DNA of 53,559 bases from Pseudomonadota bacterium (lineage in GTDB: Bacteria; Myxococcota_A; UBA796; GCA-2862545): assembly GCA_947475315.1 (NCBI GenBank), contig CANJMY010000016.1, forward strand, positions 1 to 53,559, given 5' to 3'. Under the pieces are notes generated by a model, which ran no database searches, was not told the DNA's origin, and saw only the letters and a program-made list of their open reading frames with translations. Made by a program: the position numbers and the translations under genes. This document shows positions 8,861 through 17,745 of the stretch, piece after piece; positions within the stretch are counted from its first letter, which is position 1; each line of letters opens with the position of its first letter.

Positions 8861-10593
8861 GGTCGCGTCCAGCGTGCCCTGAGGTGAGCGAGCCAGCTCG
8901 TCGCGAGCACACCGGCGAGCATGGTGGGGGTGACGGCGCGAGGCGGCGTGAGCGTGCCCTCGCGGAATCGACGCAGCGTCTCGGCGCGGCGGATCTTGCC
9001 CGACGACGTGCGGGGAAGGGTGCCCGGCTCCAGCAGCACCACCAGGTCGGGCGTGAGGCCGGTCGCGGCGCGGACGGCCTGCGTGCAGGCGTCAGCCTGA
9101 CCCTCGCGCACCTCGCGCACCTCGACGAAGATCAACACGCGCTCGCCGTCCTCGGTGAGGTCGGCGACGGCGGCGGCGCAGCCGGTGCGCACGCCCTCCA
9201 CCACGTCCACCGCGCGCTCCAGATCATGCGGCGCGTGGTTGTGGCCTCGCTGGATGATCACGTCCTTGGCGCGGCCGGTGATCACCAGCTCGCCGTCGAC
9301 GATCACGCCCAGATCGCCGGTGTCCAGCCAGCCGTCGACGATCGGCTGCACGTCGCGGCCCAGGTAGCCCTGCATCACGCTCGGACCGCGCGCGAACAGG
9401 CGGCCGATCTGGCGCTCGGGGAGCGCGGCGCCGTCGGGCCCGCGCAGCTCGATCGCGAAGCCGCGGAACGCGGAGCCCACCGTGACGTGCTCGGTGCCCG
9501 TGTTGCTGTCGACCGCGGCGCCGGTGGCGAGCGCGTCGGGATCCAGGCGCACCACGCGCGGCCCGCGCAGCGTCGGCGTGAAGGTCACGGCGAGCGACGC
9601 CTCCGACAGGCCGTAGACCGGCGTCATCGCGCTCGGGTTGAAGCCCCACTGCGCGAAGCGTTCGGTGAACGCGCGGACGGTGGCGGGGCGGATCGGCTCG
9701 GCGCCGTTGAGCGCGAGCGACCACGACGAGAGGTCCACGCCCTCCATCTCCTCGTCGGTGATGCGCTCCACGCACAGCGCGTACGCAAAGTCGGGCGCGG
9801 GCGACACCGTGCCGCGCCAGCGCGAGATCGCGCGCAGCCACAGCGCGGGCTTGAGCAGGAAGCGCTCGGGCGGGATCAGCGTGAGCGGGCCGGGCGCGAG
9901 CAGGGCCGGGAACACGCAGCCGATCAAGCCCATGTCGTGGTAGAGCGGCAGCCACGACACGCCGGCCGCGGGCGGGTCTCCGTCCACCGCGTTCGCCTCG
10001 ACAATGCGCTCGAGGATGACATTCGCGTTGGCCAGCACCTGCGCGTGCGTCAGCGCCACCGGCTTGGGGTCCACCGTGGTGCCGGACGAGAACTGCACCA
10101 TGCAGAGCGCGTCTGGATCTTGCGAGGCCCTCGGCGCCGGCGCGCCGTTCAGCTTGGACACGTCGAGGTACCCAAGCGGCGGTCGCGCGGCCTCGATCAC
10201 GCGACCGAGCACACGCCCCACGCGCGCGTCGCTCACCACCGCCACCGCGGACACGTTGCGCACCATGCTCGCGGTGCGCTCGACGTACTCGTCCATGCGC
10301 CCCAGCCGCACCGGCGGGTAGAGCGGCACCGGCACCGCGCCCATCCACATGGCGCCGAAGTACGCGTCGAAGAACACCACGTCGGTGGGCAGCACGATCA
10401 CGACGCGATCACCGGGCTTCACGCCCGCGCGCAGCAGGGCGCCGGCGGCCGCGGCGGCGCGGTCGCGAACGACCGGCCACGCGTAGAAGGTGTCGCGCTC
10501 CTGGCCGTCCAGGAAGCGCAGACCCGTGCCCGCGCGGTCGATCTGGGCGGCCAGATCGAGCGCGCCGTGCACGGTCTGAGAGCTAGTCGACAT
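8857..10593 (-). CDS. Fatty acyl-AMP ligase (FAAL-type)
   Basis: From ATG 10593 this is a 578-residue member of the adenylate-forming superfamily. The P-loop-like motif is SSGTTVDPKPV (169-179); VSWLPLYHDMGLIG follows, which is typical of fatty acyl-AMP ligases, as are PVYGLSEASLAV and the C-terminal PRTSSGKIRR with the conserved lysine. FAALs activate free fatty acids as acyl-adenylates and pass them to an acyl carrier protein instead of CoA. The gene for an 80-residue ACP lies immediately upstream and overlaps this one by 11 nt, which strongly suggests the pair loads the starter for the type III PKS. The P-loop has Pro-Lys-Pro instead of the usual Pro-Lys-Gly, a modest deviation. Confidence 0.88.
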   Translation of the reverse strand: MSTSSQTVHGALDLAAQIDRAGTGLRFLDGQERDTFYAWPVVRDRAAAAAGALLRAGVKPGDRVVIVLPTDVVFFDAYFGAMWMGAVPVPLYPPVRLGRMDEYVERTASMVRNVSAVAVVSDARVGRVLGRVIEAARPPLGYLDVSKLNGAPAPRASQDPDALCMVQFSSGTTVDPKPVALTHAQVLANANVILERIVEANAVDGDPPAAGVSWLPLYHDMGLIGCVFPALLAPGPLTLIPPERFLLKPALWLRAISRWRGTVSPAPDFAYALCVERITDEEMEGVDLSSWSLALNGAEPIRPATVRAFTERFAQWGFNPSAMTPVYGLSEASLAVTFTPTLRGPRVVRLDPDALATGAAVDSNTGTEHVTVGSAFRGFAIELRGPDGAALPERQIGRLFARGPSVMQGYLGRDVQPIVDGWLDTGDLGVIVDGELVITGRAKDVIIQRGHNHAPHDLERAVDVVEGVRTGCAAAVADLTEDGERVLIFVEVREVREGQADACTQAVRAATGLTPDLVVLLEPGTLPRTSSGKIRRAETLRRFREGTLTPPRAVTPTMLAGVLATSWLAHLRARWTRP

Positions 10594-10825
10594 CCGGTCC
10601 GTTCTTGCGCTTGAGCACCCGCACCAGATCCTCGAGGGTCTTGAGCTCGGCCTCGTCGTCCTCGTCGAAGTTGATCTGGAAGTGGTCCTCAATGGCGACC
10701 ACGAGCGTCATGCGCTGCATGCTGTCGAGCTGCGACGCCAGGTCGCCGTCCGGGAGCGCGCCCTTCCAGCCGAGCGTACGCTGGGCGATGCCGGTGATCG
10801 TGGAGCGAAGAGCCTGATCCGTCAT
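10583..10825 (-). CDS. Acyl carrier protein
   Basis: This 80-residue acidic helical protein has LASQLDSMQRM, where S35 is the expected phosphopantetheine attachment site (DSM in place of the common DSL). A strong GGAGG precedes ATG 10825. The start overlaps the methyltransferase stop as ATGA, and the end overlaps the ligase start by 11 nt. It should carry the fatty acyl group made by the ligase and offer it to the type III polyketide synthase. It is too divergent and too specifically placed to be the housekeeping AcpP, whose gene normally sits with fab genes. Confidence 0.88.
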   Translation of the reverse strand: MTDQALRSTITGIAQRTLGWKGALPDGDLASQLDSMQRMTLVVAIEDHFQINFDEDDEAELKTLEDLVRVLKRKNGPDVD

Positions 10826-11352
10826 GGAGCCTCCGGGAGCGTCGCCAGCGCCTGATCTTCCACCCGGATGCGCCACGCCAGCAACGCCGCGTTGGCGATC
10901 GTGAATGTAGCCGCCGTGATCCACGCCGTGTGGATCAGCGGGAGCGCCAGACCCTCTGTGACCACCGCCACGTAATTCGGGTGGTTCATCCAACGGTAGG
11001 GCCCGTCAACCACACGCGGCAGGCCGGGGACGATGAACACGCGGGTGTTCCACCGGGGTCCGAGCGTGGTGATGCACCACCAGCGGAGCAGCTGGCAGCC
11101 GATCGCCACCGCGATCATCGGCAGGCCGAGCGCGGGGAGGAACGGCCGGTCGGCCAGCAGCACCTCGGCCACGCAGCCGATCAGCAGGCCGGTGTGGATC
11201 ACGACCATCACCGGGTAGTGGCTGAAGCCGAATTCGACGCCGCCGCGCTCCAGGCTCCACGCCGCGTTGCGTTTGGACACCACGAGCTCGACCAAGCGCT
11301 CCGCCGCGGTCAGCGCGATCAGCCCCAGCCAGAGCGCGTGATCGGTCACCAT
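10822..11352 (-). CDS. ICMT-family methyltransferase (SrsB/BpsB-like)
   Basis: This 176-residue integral membrane protein has about five hydrophobic helices and the isoprenylcysteine carboxyl methyltransferase signature GPYRWMNHPNYVAVVTEG (about 117-134), which binds S-adenosylmethionine. Bacterial ICMT-family proteins next to type III PKS genes (Bacillus BpsB, Streptomyces SrsB) methylate the ring hydroxyl of alkylpyrones or alkylresorcinols, not a prenylated protein. Its ATG overlaps the PKS stop by 7 nt and its stop overlaps the ACP start (ATGA), so it is made together with both. Predicted activity: O-methylation of the membrane-embedded product. Confidence 0.88.
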   Translation of the reverse strand: MVTDHALWLGLIALTAAERLVELVVSKRNAAWSLERGGVEFGFSHYPVMVVIHTGLLIGCVAEVLLADRPFLPALGLPMIAVAIGCQLLRWWCITTLGPRWNTRVFIVPGLPRVVDGPYRWMNHPNYVAVVTEGLALPLIHTAWITAATFTIANAALLAWRIRVEDQALATLPEAP

Positions 11353-12407
11353 CGCAGCAGCACCAGCTCAGAGCAGAAGCCAGGGCCCATCGCGAGCATC
11401 ATGCCCCAGGTGCCCGGCTCGGGGCGCGCCTGGGCGAGCGTGTCGCGCAGCACGAACAGCACGCTGGCGCTGGACATGTTGCCCTCGCGCTGGAGCGACC
11501 GCCACGTGAGGTCGAGCGCGGACTTGGGGATCTCCAGCGTGGACTCGAACGCGTCGAGCACCTTGGGGCCGCCCGGGTGGCACACCCAGCTGCCGATGTC
11601 GGCGCGGGTCAGGCCGTTCTCCGCGAGGAAGCCGTCGACGTCGTCGCGCATGTACGTGGTGACCACGTCCGGGACGCTCTTGTCCAGGATGACCTTGAAG
11701 CCGTCGTCGCCGATGTCCCAGCCCATGACGCGCTCGCTGTCCGGGTACATCCGGCTGCGCGTGGCCACCACGGTGGGGCCGCCCAGGCCCATGCGCGCCG
11801 CGCGATCCTTGCCTACACAGACCACGGCCGCGCCGCCGTCGCCGAACAGGCCGGACGCCACCAGGTTGGCGACGGAGAAGTCCTCGCGCTGGATGGTCAG
11901 CGAGCACAGCTCCACGCACAGCAGCACCGCGACGCCGTCGGGGTGGCCGAGGAGCCAGTCGTTCAGGCGCGCCAGGCCCGCGGCGCCGGCCACGCAGCCC
12001 AGGCCGAAGATCGGGGTGCGGACGATGTCGGGGCGCAGGCCCATGCGGTGGAACAGGCGCGCGTCGATCGAGGGCGTGGCGATGCCCGTCACGCTGGCTG
12101 AGAAGATGGCGTCGACGTCGGTGACGGTCAGGCCGGCCTGGGTGAGCGCGTCGTTCACGGCCTCCTCGGCCACGTCCAGCGCCACGCGGATGAACGCGTC
12201 GTTGCGCGCGCCAAAGCCCGTCAGCGTCAGGTAGTCCTGGAGCGGGAGCGCCAGGTGCCGTCCGCCGACCAGCACCGCCTGATGCATGCGCCGCACCCGG
12301 GCGGTGTTGTGGTGGGTGGCTCCCCAGGCGACCTCGAAGGCGCGAATCAGCGTCTCCTGGTCGTAGAAGTGGGGCGGAAAGGCAGAGCCGACAGCGGCGA
12401 CGTGCAT
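11346..12407 (-). CDS. Type III polyketide synthase (alkylpyrone/alkylresorcinol synthase-like)
   Basis: This 353-residue chalcone synthase-fold enzyme has the complete catalytic triad: C138 (FGLGCVAGAAG), H277 (VCHPGGPKVLDAF) and N310 (REGNMSSASVLFVL). The GFGPG-equivalent region near the end reads MAMGPGFCSELVLL, as in bacterial long-chain enzymes (SrsA, BpsA, PKS11/18). It would extend a long-chain acyl starter with malonyl-CoA and cyclise it to an alkylpyrone or alkylresorcinol; sequence alone does not decide which. It is the first gene of a five-gene operon in which every junction overlaps. The presence of an ACP and a fatty acyl-AMP ligase implies the starter comes from an acyl-ACP. Confidence 0.9.
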   Translation of the reverse strand: MHVAAVGSAFPPHFYDQETLIRAFEVAWGATHHNTARVRRMHQAVLVGGRHLALPLQDYLTLTGFGARNDAFIRVALDVAEEAVNDALTQAGLTVTDVDAIFSASVTGIATPSIDARLFHRMGLRPDIVRTPIFGLGCVAGAAGLARLNDWLLGHPDGVAVLLCVELCSLTIQREDFSVANLVASGLFGDGGAAVVCVGKDRAARMGLGGPTVVATRSRMYPDSERVMGWDIGDDGFKVILDKSVPDVVTTYMRDDVDGFLAENGLTRADIGSWVCHPGGPKVLDAFESTLEIPKSALDLTWRSLQREGNMSSASVLFVLRDTLAQARPEPGTWGMMLAMGPGFCSELVLLRW

Positions 12408-12458
12408 CCTGTCTCCGGACGTAGGGCTATCGGTGCGGCAGGGGGGCGTCTATCGCGC

Positions 12459-13808
12459 TCACCGAGTTGTCATCGAACGATCCGGGTCATTCCTTACATC
12501 GGCCAGCCGGTCCACCTGCCGGAGCTGACGGGACAGGCCGGCCCCCACCAGCACGACGACGATCGAGGCCAGACCCCCAAACAGCACGGAGGGAACCGCG
12601 CCCCACCACGCGGCGGTCATGCCGGACTCCAGCGCGCCAAGCTCATTGGACGCGCCGATGAACACGAACTCGGCGGCGCTCACCCGACCGCGCACGTGGT
12701 TTGGGGTGGCGGCCTGCACCACGTTGAGCCGGACGAACACGCTGATCTCGTCCGCCGCGCCCGTCACCAGCAGCGCGAGCATCGACAGCCACAGGTTGGT
12801 CGACAGCGCGAAGGCGATGGTGGCGACCCCGAAGAGGGCCACCGCGGTGTAGAGCCTGAACCCGAGGTTTCGCTCGAGCGGCCGGTAGGCCAGGAACACC
12901 GCCATGCCCAGCGAGCCGACCGCGGGCGCCGCGCGCAGCATGCCCAGGCCTTCTGGGCCGGTGTGCAGCACGTCGCGCGCGAAGATGGGGAGCAGGGCGA
13001 CCGCGCCGCCGAACAGCACCGCGAACAGGTCGAGCGTGATGGCCGCGAGCAGGATCTTCTTGGCCCAGATGAAGCGCACGCCATCGAGCGCCTGACCCCA
13101 GCCGGGCGGCTCGCCCTCGTGCACGGCGCGCAGGTCCGGCAGCGTACTGGCCGCCGCGATCGCGCCCGCGATGCAGGCCGCGGCGAGGGCGTAGGCCGCG
13201 AACGCGCCGTTGCCGCCCTGGCCTTCGACCAGCCCGTAGATCGCGCCGCCGATCGCCGGGCCGGTGATCACCGACGCGCCGAACGCGGAGCTCGACCACG
13301 ACGCGGCGCGGGGGAACGCCTCGGCCGGGACCAGCTGCGGCAGGAGCGACTGCGAGGCCGGCGAGCCAAACGCCCGACCGAGCGCGATCACGGTGAGCGC
13401 GGCGAAGATGCCCTCGCGGCTGACGTGGTGCGTGGCGGACATCCCGGCCAACAGGACCGCGCCCAGGAAGAACAGGCCGTAGCAGACCACGAGGATGCGG
13501 TTGCGACGGGCGCGGTCGGCCACCGTGCCTGCCACCGGGAACAGCACCAGCTGCGGCAGGAACTGGACCAGGCCGACGTAGCCGAGGTCCTTGGGATCGT
13601 TCGTGAGCGCGTACATCTGCCAGCCCACCGCGACCGACAGCATCTGGCTGCCCACGACAGAGAGCACACGCGCCGCAAAGTACGAGCGGAAGCCTGCCTG
13701 CTGGAACGGGGCGTAGGTGTCGTTCACGGGCGGCCCGTCCGAGCACCGACGCGAGGGGTTCACGGCGGGGACCGCTCCTAACGCCGTCATCGAGTGCCGG
13801 TGTGTCAT
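12459..13808 (-). CDS. MFS exporter (EntS-like)
   Basis: This is a 12-helix major facilitator of up to 449 residues. It has the MFS loop 2-3 motif GTVADRARRNRILV and an overall pattern close to EntS-type and macrolide-type exporters (DUF894/MFS_3 group): LGRAFGSPASQSLLPQLVP, and VRLNVVQAATPNHVRGRVSA in the later half. The start is uncertain. ATG 13808 has AGGAC just upstream, whereas GTG 13727 begins the conserved sequence and removes a poorly conserved 27-residue leader. It lies 51 nt after the type III PKS start on the same strand, so it is upstream of the lipid operon in transcription order and might export its product, though this is only positional. Confidence 0.85.
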   Translation of the reverse strand: MTHRHSMTALGAVPAVNPSRRCSDGPPVNDTYAPFQQAGFRSYFAARVLSVVGSQMLSVAVGWQMYALTNDPKDLGYVGLVQFLPQLVLFPVAGTVADRARRNRILVVCYGLFFLGAVLLAGMSATHHVSREGIFAALTVIALGRAFGSPASQSLLPQLVPAEAFPRAASWSSSAFGASVITGPAIGGAIYGLVEGQGGNGAFAAYALAAACIAGAIAAASTLPDLRAVHEGEPPGWGQALDGVRFIWAKKILLAAITLDLFAVLFGGAVALLPIFARDVLHTGPEGLGMLRAAPAVGSLGMAVFLAYRPLERNLGFRLYTAVALFGVATIAFALSTNLWLSMLALLVTGAADEISVFVRLNVVQAATPNHVRGRVSAAEFVFIGASNELGALESGMTAAWWGAVPSVLFGGLASIVVVLVGAGLSRQLRQVDRLADVRNDPDRSMTTR

Positions 13809-13843
13809 GTCCTGCTCGCGCTCGCCGCGTGGGCGTGTGACCT

Positions 13844-15223
13844 GTGCGCCCCCGAGAGGTCCGCTTGTCCCAAGCCCCCGCGCCGCTGCTCCGCCTCCCG
13901 CCGCGCGTGGCGGTCTGGCGCGTGGCGTGGCCGATGGTGCTGCTGGGGTGGGTCCGCGCGCTCTACCTGATTGCCGACACGTGGTGGGTGGGGCACCTGG
14001 GCACCGCCGAGCTGACCGCCTTGGGCGTGGCGAGCTTTGGGTGGTGGATCCTCGACCAGCTGTCGGAGCTGGCCGGCACCGGCGTGCACTCGCTCTCGGC
14101 CCGGCGCGAGGGCGAGGGCCGACGCGACGCGGTCGGAGAGGTGCTCGCGCACGGCGCGCTGGTGGCGCTGGTCCTTTGGGGCGTGGCGATCCTGGGCGGC
14201 CAGTTGCTCGTGCCGCTCTACCTGGACGCGATGGGCGTGATCGACCCGGTGGTCCGTCACCACACCACCAGCTTCCTGACCGCGGCGACGCTCGCGTGGG
14301 TCGGGCTGTTCGCGCAGGGCATCGTCAGCGCGGTGTTCCGGGGCTTGGGCCACTCGCGCGCCGCGCTCACCATCGCGGCGCTGGGCTTTGTGGTGAACGC
14401 GGCGCTCGACCCGGTGCTGATCTGGGGCGGGTTCGGCGTCCCGGGGATGGGTGTGGCGGGGGCCGCGTGGGCGACCGGGATCGCCGCGCTCTTGTCGGCC
14501 TGCGTGGGCCTGGCGGTCCTGGCCAAGGACGGGATTGTGCCGCGCCTGCCGTCGGTCGACCGCGCGACGATCGCCGACATCGTGAAGATCGGCGCCCCGA
14601 TCTCCATGACGGGGATCGCGTTCTCGGGCGTGTACGTCGTGCTCGGCCGCCTGATCGTGCGCTTCGGCGAGACCAACATGGGCGCCCTCGGCTTGGGCCA
14701 CCGCCTCGAGTCCTTTGTCTACCTGGCCTCCACCGGGTTCGCGGTCGCCGCCGCCACGCTCGTGGGGCAGAACCTGGGCGCCAAGGACGCCGAGGGCGCG
14801 CGCCGCTCGGTGGAGATCACCGCCCGCAACTGCACGGTGTTCATGGTGGTGGGCGGGCTGGTCGCGTTTGTGTTCGCCGACACGCTGGTGGCGTCGTTCA
14901 CGCCCGACCCCGTGGTGCGCGCGGCGGCCGCCGTCTACCTGCGGGTGCAGGCGACGATCTGGGTCGGCATGGGCTTCGAGATGGTCTACGAGGGCGCGTT
15001 CGCAGGCGCTGGCTACACCACGCCGCCCATGTGGATCATCGGCGTGCTCACCGCCGCGCGCGTGCCGCTCGCCTGGGCGCTGGCGGTCGGTCTGGACATG
15101 GGCGTGGTGGGCGTGTGGGTCGCGGTGGCGCTGAGCACGCTGATCAAGGGCCTGCTGCTGCGGGCGTGGTGGGCGCGCGGGACCTGGGCCACCCGGGCGG
15201 GGCTGCCGGCGCCGACGGGCTGA
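13844..15223 (+). CDS. MATE-family multidrug/toxic compound exporter
   Basis: This 12-helix, roughly 459-residue protein has the two-fold MATE repeat. The first half includes ADTWWVGHLGTAELTALGVAS, and the second half ATLVGQNLGAKDAEGARRS, a hallmark of the family. Members use Na+ or H+ gradients to export amphipathic compounds. The track start is GTG 13844, but a TTG at 13865 with a good GAGAGG 8 nt upstream is a likely alternative and would remove seven residues. It is divergent from the MFS gene (35-nt gap) and ends 7 nt from the next convergent gene. Confidence 0.87.
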   Translation: MRPREVRLSQAPAPLLRLPPRVAVWRVAWPMVLLGWVRALYLIADTWWVGHLGTAELTALGVASFGWWILDQLSELAGTGVHSLSARREGEGRRDAVGEVLAHGALVALVLWGVAILGGQLLVPLYLDAMGVIDPVVRHHTTSFLTAATLAWVGLFAQGIVSAVFRGLGHSRAALTIAALGFVVNAALDPVLIWGGFGVPGMGVAGAAWATGIAALLSACVGLAVLAKDGIVPRLPSVDRATIADIVKIGAPISMTGIAFSGVYVVLGRLIVRFGETNMGALGLGHRLESFVYLASTGFAVAAATLVGQNLGAKDAEGARRSVEITARNCTVFMVVGGLVAFVFADTLVASFTPDPVVRAAAAVYLRVQATIWVGMGFEMVYEGAFAGAGYTTPPMWIIGVLTAARVPLAWALAVGLDMGVVGVWVAVALSTLIKGLLLRAWWARGTWATRAGLPAPTG

Positions 15224-15230
15224 TCGCCGG

Positions 15231-15524
15231 TCAGCGCATCGCGTTCAGCAGCAGCATGATCAGCGCCGCGGCCATCAGCGCGTACTGCACACGACCGAGC
15301 AGGAACCCTCGCTGCGCCGCGTCCACGCCCTCGGGCAGGAAGAGCGCGTCGAGCGGCTGCGAGCGGAACGGCCGCTTGATCGCCGTGGCCGCGACCGAGC
15401 GCGACACGCCGGGCCGGACGAAGGGCAGGGCCTTGGTCAGGTAGAACGTCCCTCCAAAGCCGAACAGCATGGAGGCGATGGCCATCGCGAAGAGCGCGGT
15501 CAGGATGGGATCAGAGCCGTTCAT
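15231..15524 (-). CDS. Small two-helix membrane protein, unknown
   Basis: This 97-residue protein starts at ATG 15524 with a first hydrophobic helix (about 7-29) and ends with a second (about 77-95), joined by a basic loop. The sequence is not one I recognise. Codon bias fits the surrounding real genes, and it is the only plausible frame between the MATE gene and the lipoprotein at 15712. Confidence 0.6.
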   Translation of the reverse strand: MNGSDPILTALFAMAIASMLFGFGGTFYLTKALPFVRPGVSRSVAATAIKRPFRSQPLDALFLPEGVDAAQRGFLLGRVQYALMAAALIMLLLNAMR

Positions 15525-15606
15525 CGGGCGGTCCGGGGCAAGCGCGCGGGGGCTATCGCGTTCGCAGGAGCTGGGCGGGCCACCGCCGCCATGACCCGCC
15601 AGGAAG

Positions 15607-15654
15607 GTCGCTGGAAACAAGCGACTTCGTGCTGCTGTCGGAAACCTGACCGAC
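15607..15654. promoter_or_regulatory. Two related inverted repeats upstream of lipoprotein gene
   Basis: GTCGCT-(7 nt)-AGCGAC at 15607-15625 and GTCGG-(8 nt)-CCGAC at 15637-15654 both contain GGAAAC after the left arm. Their left ends are exactly 30 nt apart, about three helical turns. They lie 58-105 nt before ATG 15712. The arrangement resembles a pair of dimer-binding operator sites, but no cognate regulator is identified. Confidence 0.35.
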
Positions 15655-15711
15655 GGCGCTGGAAGGGTGGGGTCGGAATGGTGTACACAGGCGTGACGAT
15701 CTGGAGAACCC

Positions 15712-17745
15712 ATGCGCTTCCTGCGCGTCCTGATGCCCGTGCTGCTGACCCTCTCGGGCTGCCAAAAGAACACCGACGGACCCCAAGGGGAGCTGTCCGA
15801 CTGTGATCCGCTCGACCCGAGCGTCTGCGCGCTGCCGTTCCCCTCGCAGCACTTCCTGAAGGAAGACCCCACCACGGTCACCGGCTACCGGGTCAACTTC
15901 GGCGAGACGTCCCTGCCGGTCAACTACGACGGCACGCCCACCCGGCCGATGTACTTCAACGAGCACGACGGGTTCTCCATCAACACGCCCGCGATGTTCT
16001 TCTTCGAGGGCCTCACGCTCGACAGCGTGAACGACATGAACCACATCGAGGCCTACGCGCTCGACTCGGCGAAGACGGTGATCGTCAACACCACGACCCG
16101 CGAGCGGCTGCCGCACTGGATCGAGATGGACGGCACCGCGCCCGCGGACGTCGTCCGCCTGACGCTGCTGCGCCCGGCTAAGCCCATGGAGTGGAACACG
16201 CAGTACGTCATCGGCATCCGCGGCCTCAAGACCGCCAGCGGCGACGACGTGAAGATCTCGCCCGCCTTCAAGGCGCTCCGCGACGGCACGCCCACCGAGA
16301 ACCCCGACATCGAGCTGATGCGTCAGCACTACGAGGACGTGGTGTTCCCCGCGCTGGAGGCCCAAGGCTTCGTGCGCAGCGAGCTGCAGCTCGCCTGGGA
16401 CTTCCACACCATCTCGCGCGAGTCGATGCTCGGCCGCATGGACCTGATCCTGACCGACGCGCTCGGCTGGGTCGACAGCAACGGCTTCACCTACGCGTTC
16501 GACACCATCACCGACCATGACTGCTCGGTCGAAGGGGAGCACATCGCGCGCGACATCGAGGGCCACTTCACCGCGCCGCTGTACACGCTGGCCGACGCGC
16601 CTGAGGACCCCACCAACGGCGAGGACGTGAAGGAGGCGCTGCTGACCCGCGACGCGGACGGCAACCCGTTCCAGAACGGCACCACGCAGGTCGAGTTCAC
16701 CGCGCGCATCCCGTGCTCGGTGGCGCACGGCATGGACGGCAACGGCGCGGTCGCCACGTCGGCGCCCATCATGCAGTACGGCCACGGCCTGCTCGGCGGC
16801 CGCGGCGAGGTCTACGGCGGCTACCTGGCCGACATGGCCGACCGCGACGGCTTCATCCTGTACGCGCAGGACTGGACCGGCTTCATGGAGGACGACGTCA
16901 ACGGCGTCACGTTCATGATCGTGAAGGACCCGACCTACTTCAACATCATCCCCGAGCGCTCCATGCAGGGCATGATGGAGCAGGTGCTCGGCATGCGCAT
17001 GATGATCACCAGCATGGTCGAGGACGAAAAGTTCACGTTCGACGGCGCCAAGGTCATCGACCCGTCCCAGCCGTACTACAACGGCAACAGCCAGGGCGCG
17101 ATCATGGGCTCAGCACTCGTCGCCATGTCGCCCGACATCAAGCGCGGCGTGTTTGGCGTGGGCGGCGGTCCGTACTCGCTGCTGCTCCCGCGCAGCCACG
17201 ACTTCGAGCCGTTCTTCCTGCTGTTCAAGCAGCGCTACGAGGACCACCGCGACATCATGCTGTTCGTGGCGGGCCTGACGCAGCAGCTGTGGGATCCGGC
17301 GGAGGGCGCCGGCTGGGTGTGGGACATGTCGCGCGACGCGGACCAGCCCAAGCAGACGCTCCAGCAGGTCGCCATCTACGACAACCAGGTCACCACCCGC
17401 GGCGCCCAGTACGAGGCGCGCGCCTACGGCGCGGTCATGCTGGCTCCGGCCAACCGCCCGATCTTTGGCGTGGAAGAGGTGGAGGCCGGCGCTGAGGGCA
17501 CCAGCTCCAACGTGCTCGTCGAGTGGAAGTACACCGACCTGCCTGACGAACCCGACCACGTCGAGGCGCCCGGCGCCAACCCGCCCGCGCCCTTTGACGA
17601 TGGCCGCCACCTGGATCCGCACGAGTGCCCGCGCCGTCAGCCGCAGGCTCAGGCGCAGCTCTGGCACTTCCTGTCCACGGGCAAGGTCATCCAGACCTGT
17701 GAGGGCGGCCCGTGCACCGACACGGTCTCGAACGTCTGCAACTGA
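15712..17745 (+). CDS. Large lipoprotein with alpha/beta-hydrolase-like region
   Basis: This 677-residue protein has a lipoprotein signal ending LTLSGC (C17). The N-terminal part (about 30-200) contains the CDPLDPSVCALPFPS opening and beta-rich segments seen in many secreted proteins of this bacterial group. Around residue 460 is YNGNSQGAIMG, a GxSxG nucleophile-elbow pattern preceded by hydrophobic strands, which suggests a hydrolase fold. The matching acid and histidine cannot be placed with confidence. GGAG lies 8 nt before the ATG. It is probably an outer-membrane or periplasmic esterase or amidase of unknown substrate. The C-terminus contains HECPRRQPQAQAQLWHF, Gln-rich before a final Cys pair. 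Confidence 0.72.
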   Translation: MRFLRVLMPVLLTLSGCQKNTDGPQGELSDCDPLDPSVCALPFPSQHFLKEDPTTVTGYRVNFGETSLPVNYDGTPTRPMYFNEHDGFSINTPAMFFFEGLTLDSVNDMNHIEAYALDSAKTVIVNTTTRERLPHWIEMDGTAPADVVRLTLLRPAKPMEWNTQYVIGIRGLKTASGDDVKISPAFKALRDGTPTENPDIELMRQHYEDVVFPALEAQGFVRSELQLAWDFHTISRESMLGRMDLILTDALGWVDSNGFTYAFDTITDHDCSVEGEHIARDIEGHFTAPLYTLADAPEDPTNGEDVKEALLTRDADGNPFQNGTTQVEFTARIPCSVAHGMDGNGAVATSAPIMQYGHGLLGGRGEVYGGYLADMADRDGFILYAQDWTGFMEDDVNGVTFMIVKDPTYFNIIPERSMQGMMEQVLGMRMMITSMVEDEKFTFDGAKVIDPSQPYYNGNSQGAIMGSALVAMSPDIKRGVFGVGGGPYSLLLPRSHDFEPFFLLFKQRYEDHRDIMLFVAGLTQQLWDPAEGAGWVWDMSRDADQPKQTLQQVAIYDNQVTTRGAQYEARAYGAVMLAPANRPIFGVEEVEAGAEGTSSNVLVEWKYTDLPDEPDHVEAPGANPPAPFDDGRHLDPHECPRRQPQAQAQLWHFLSTGKVIQTCEGGPCTDTVSNVCN

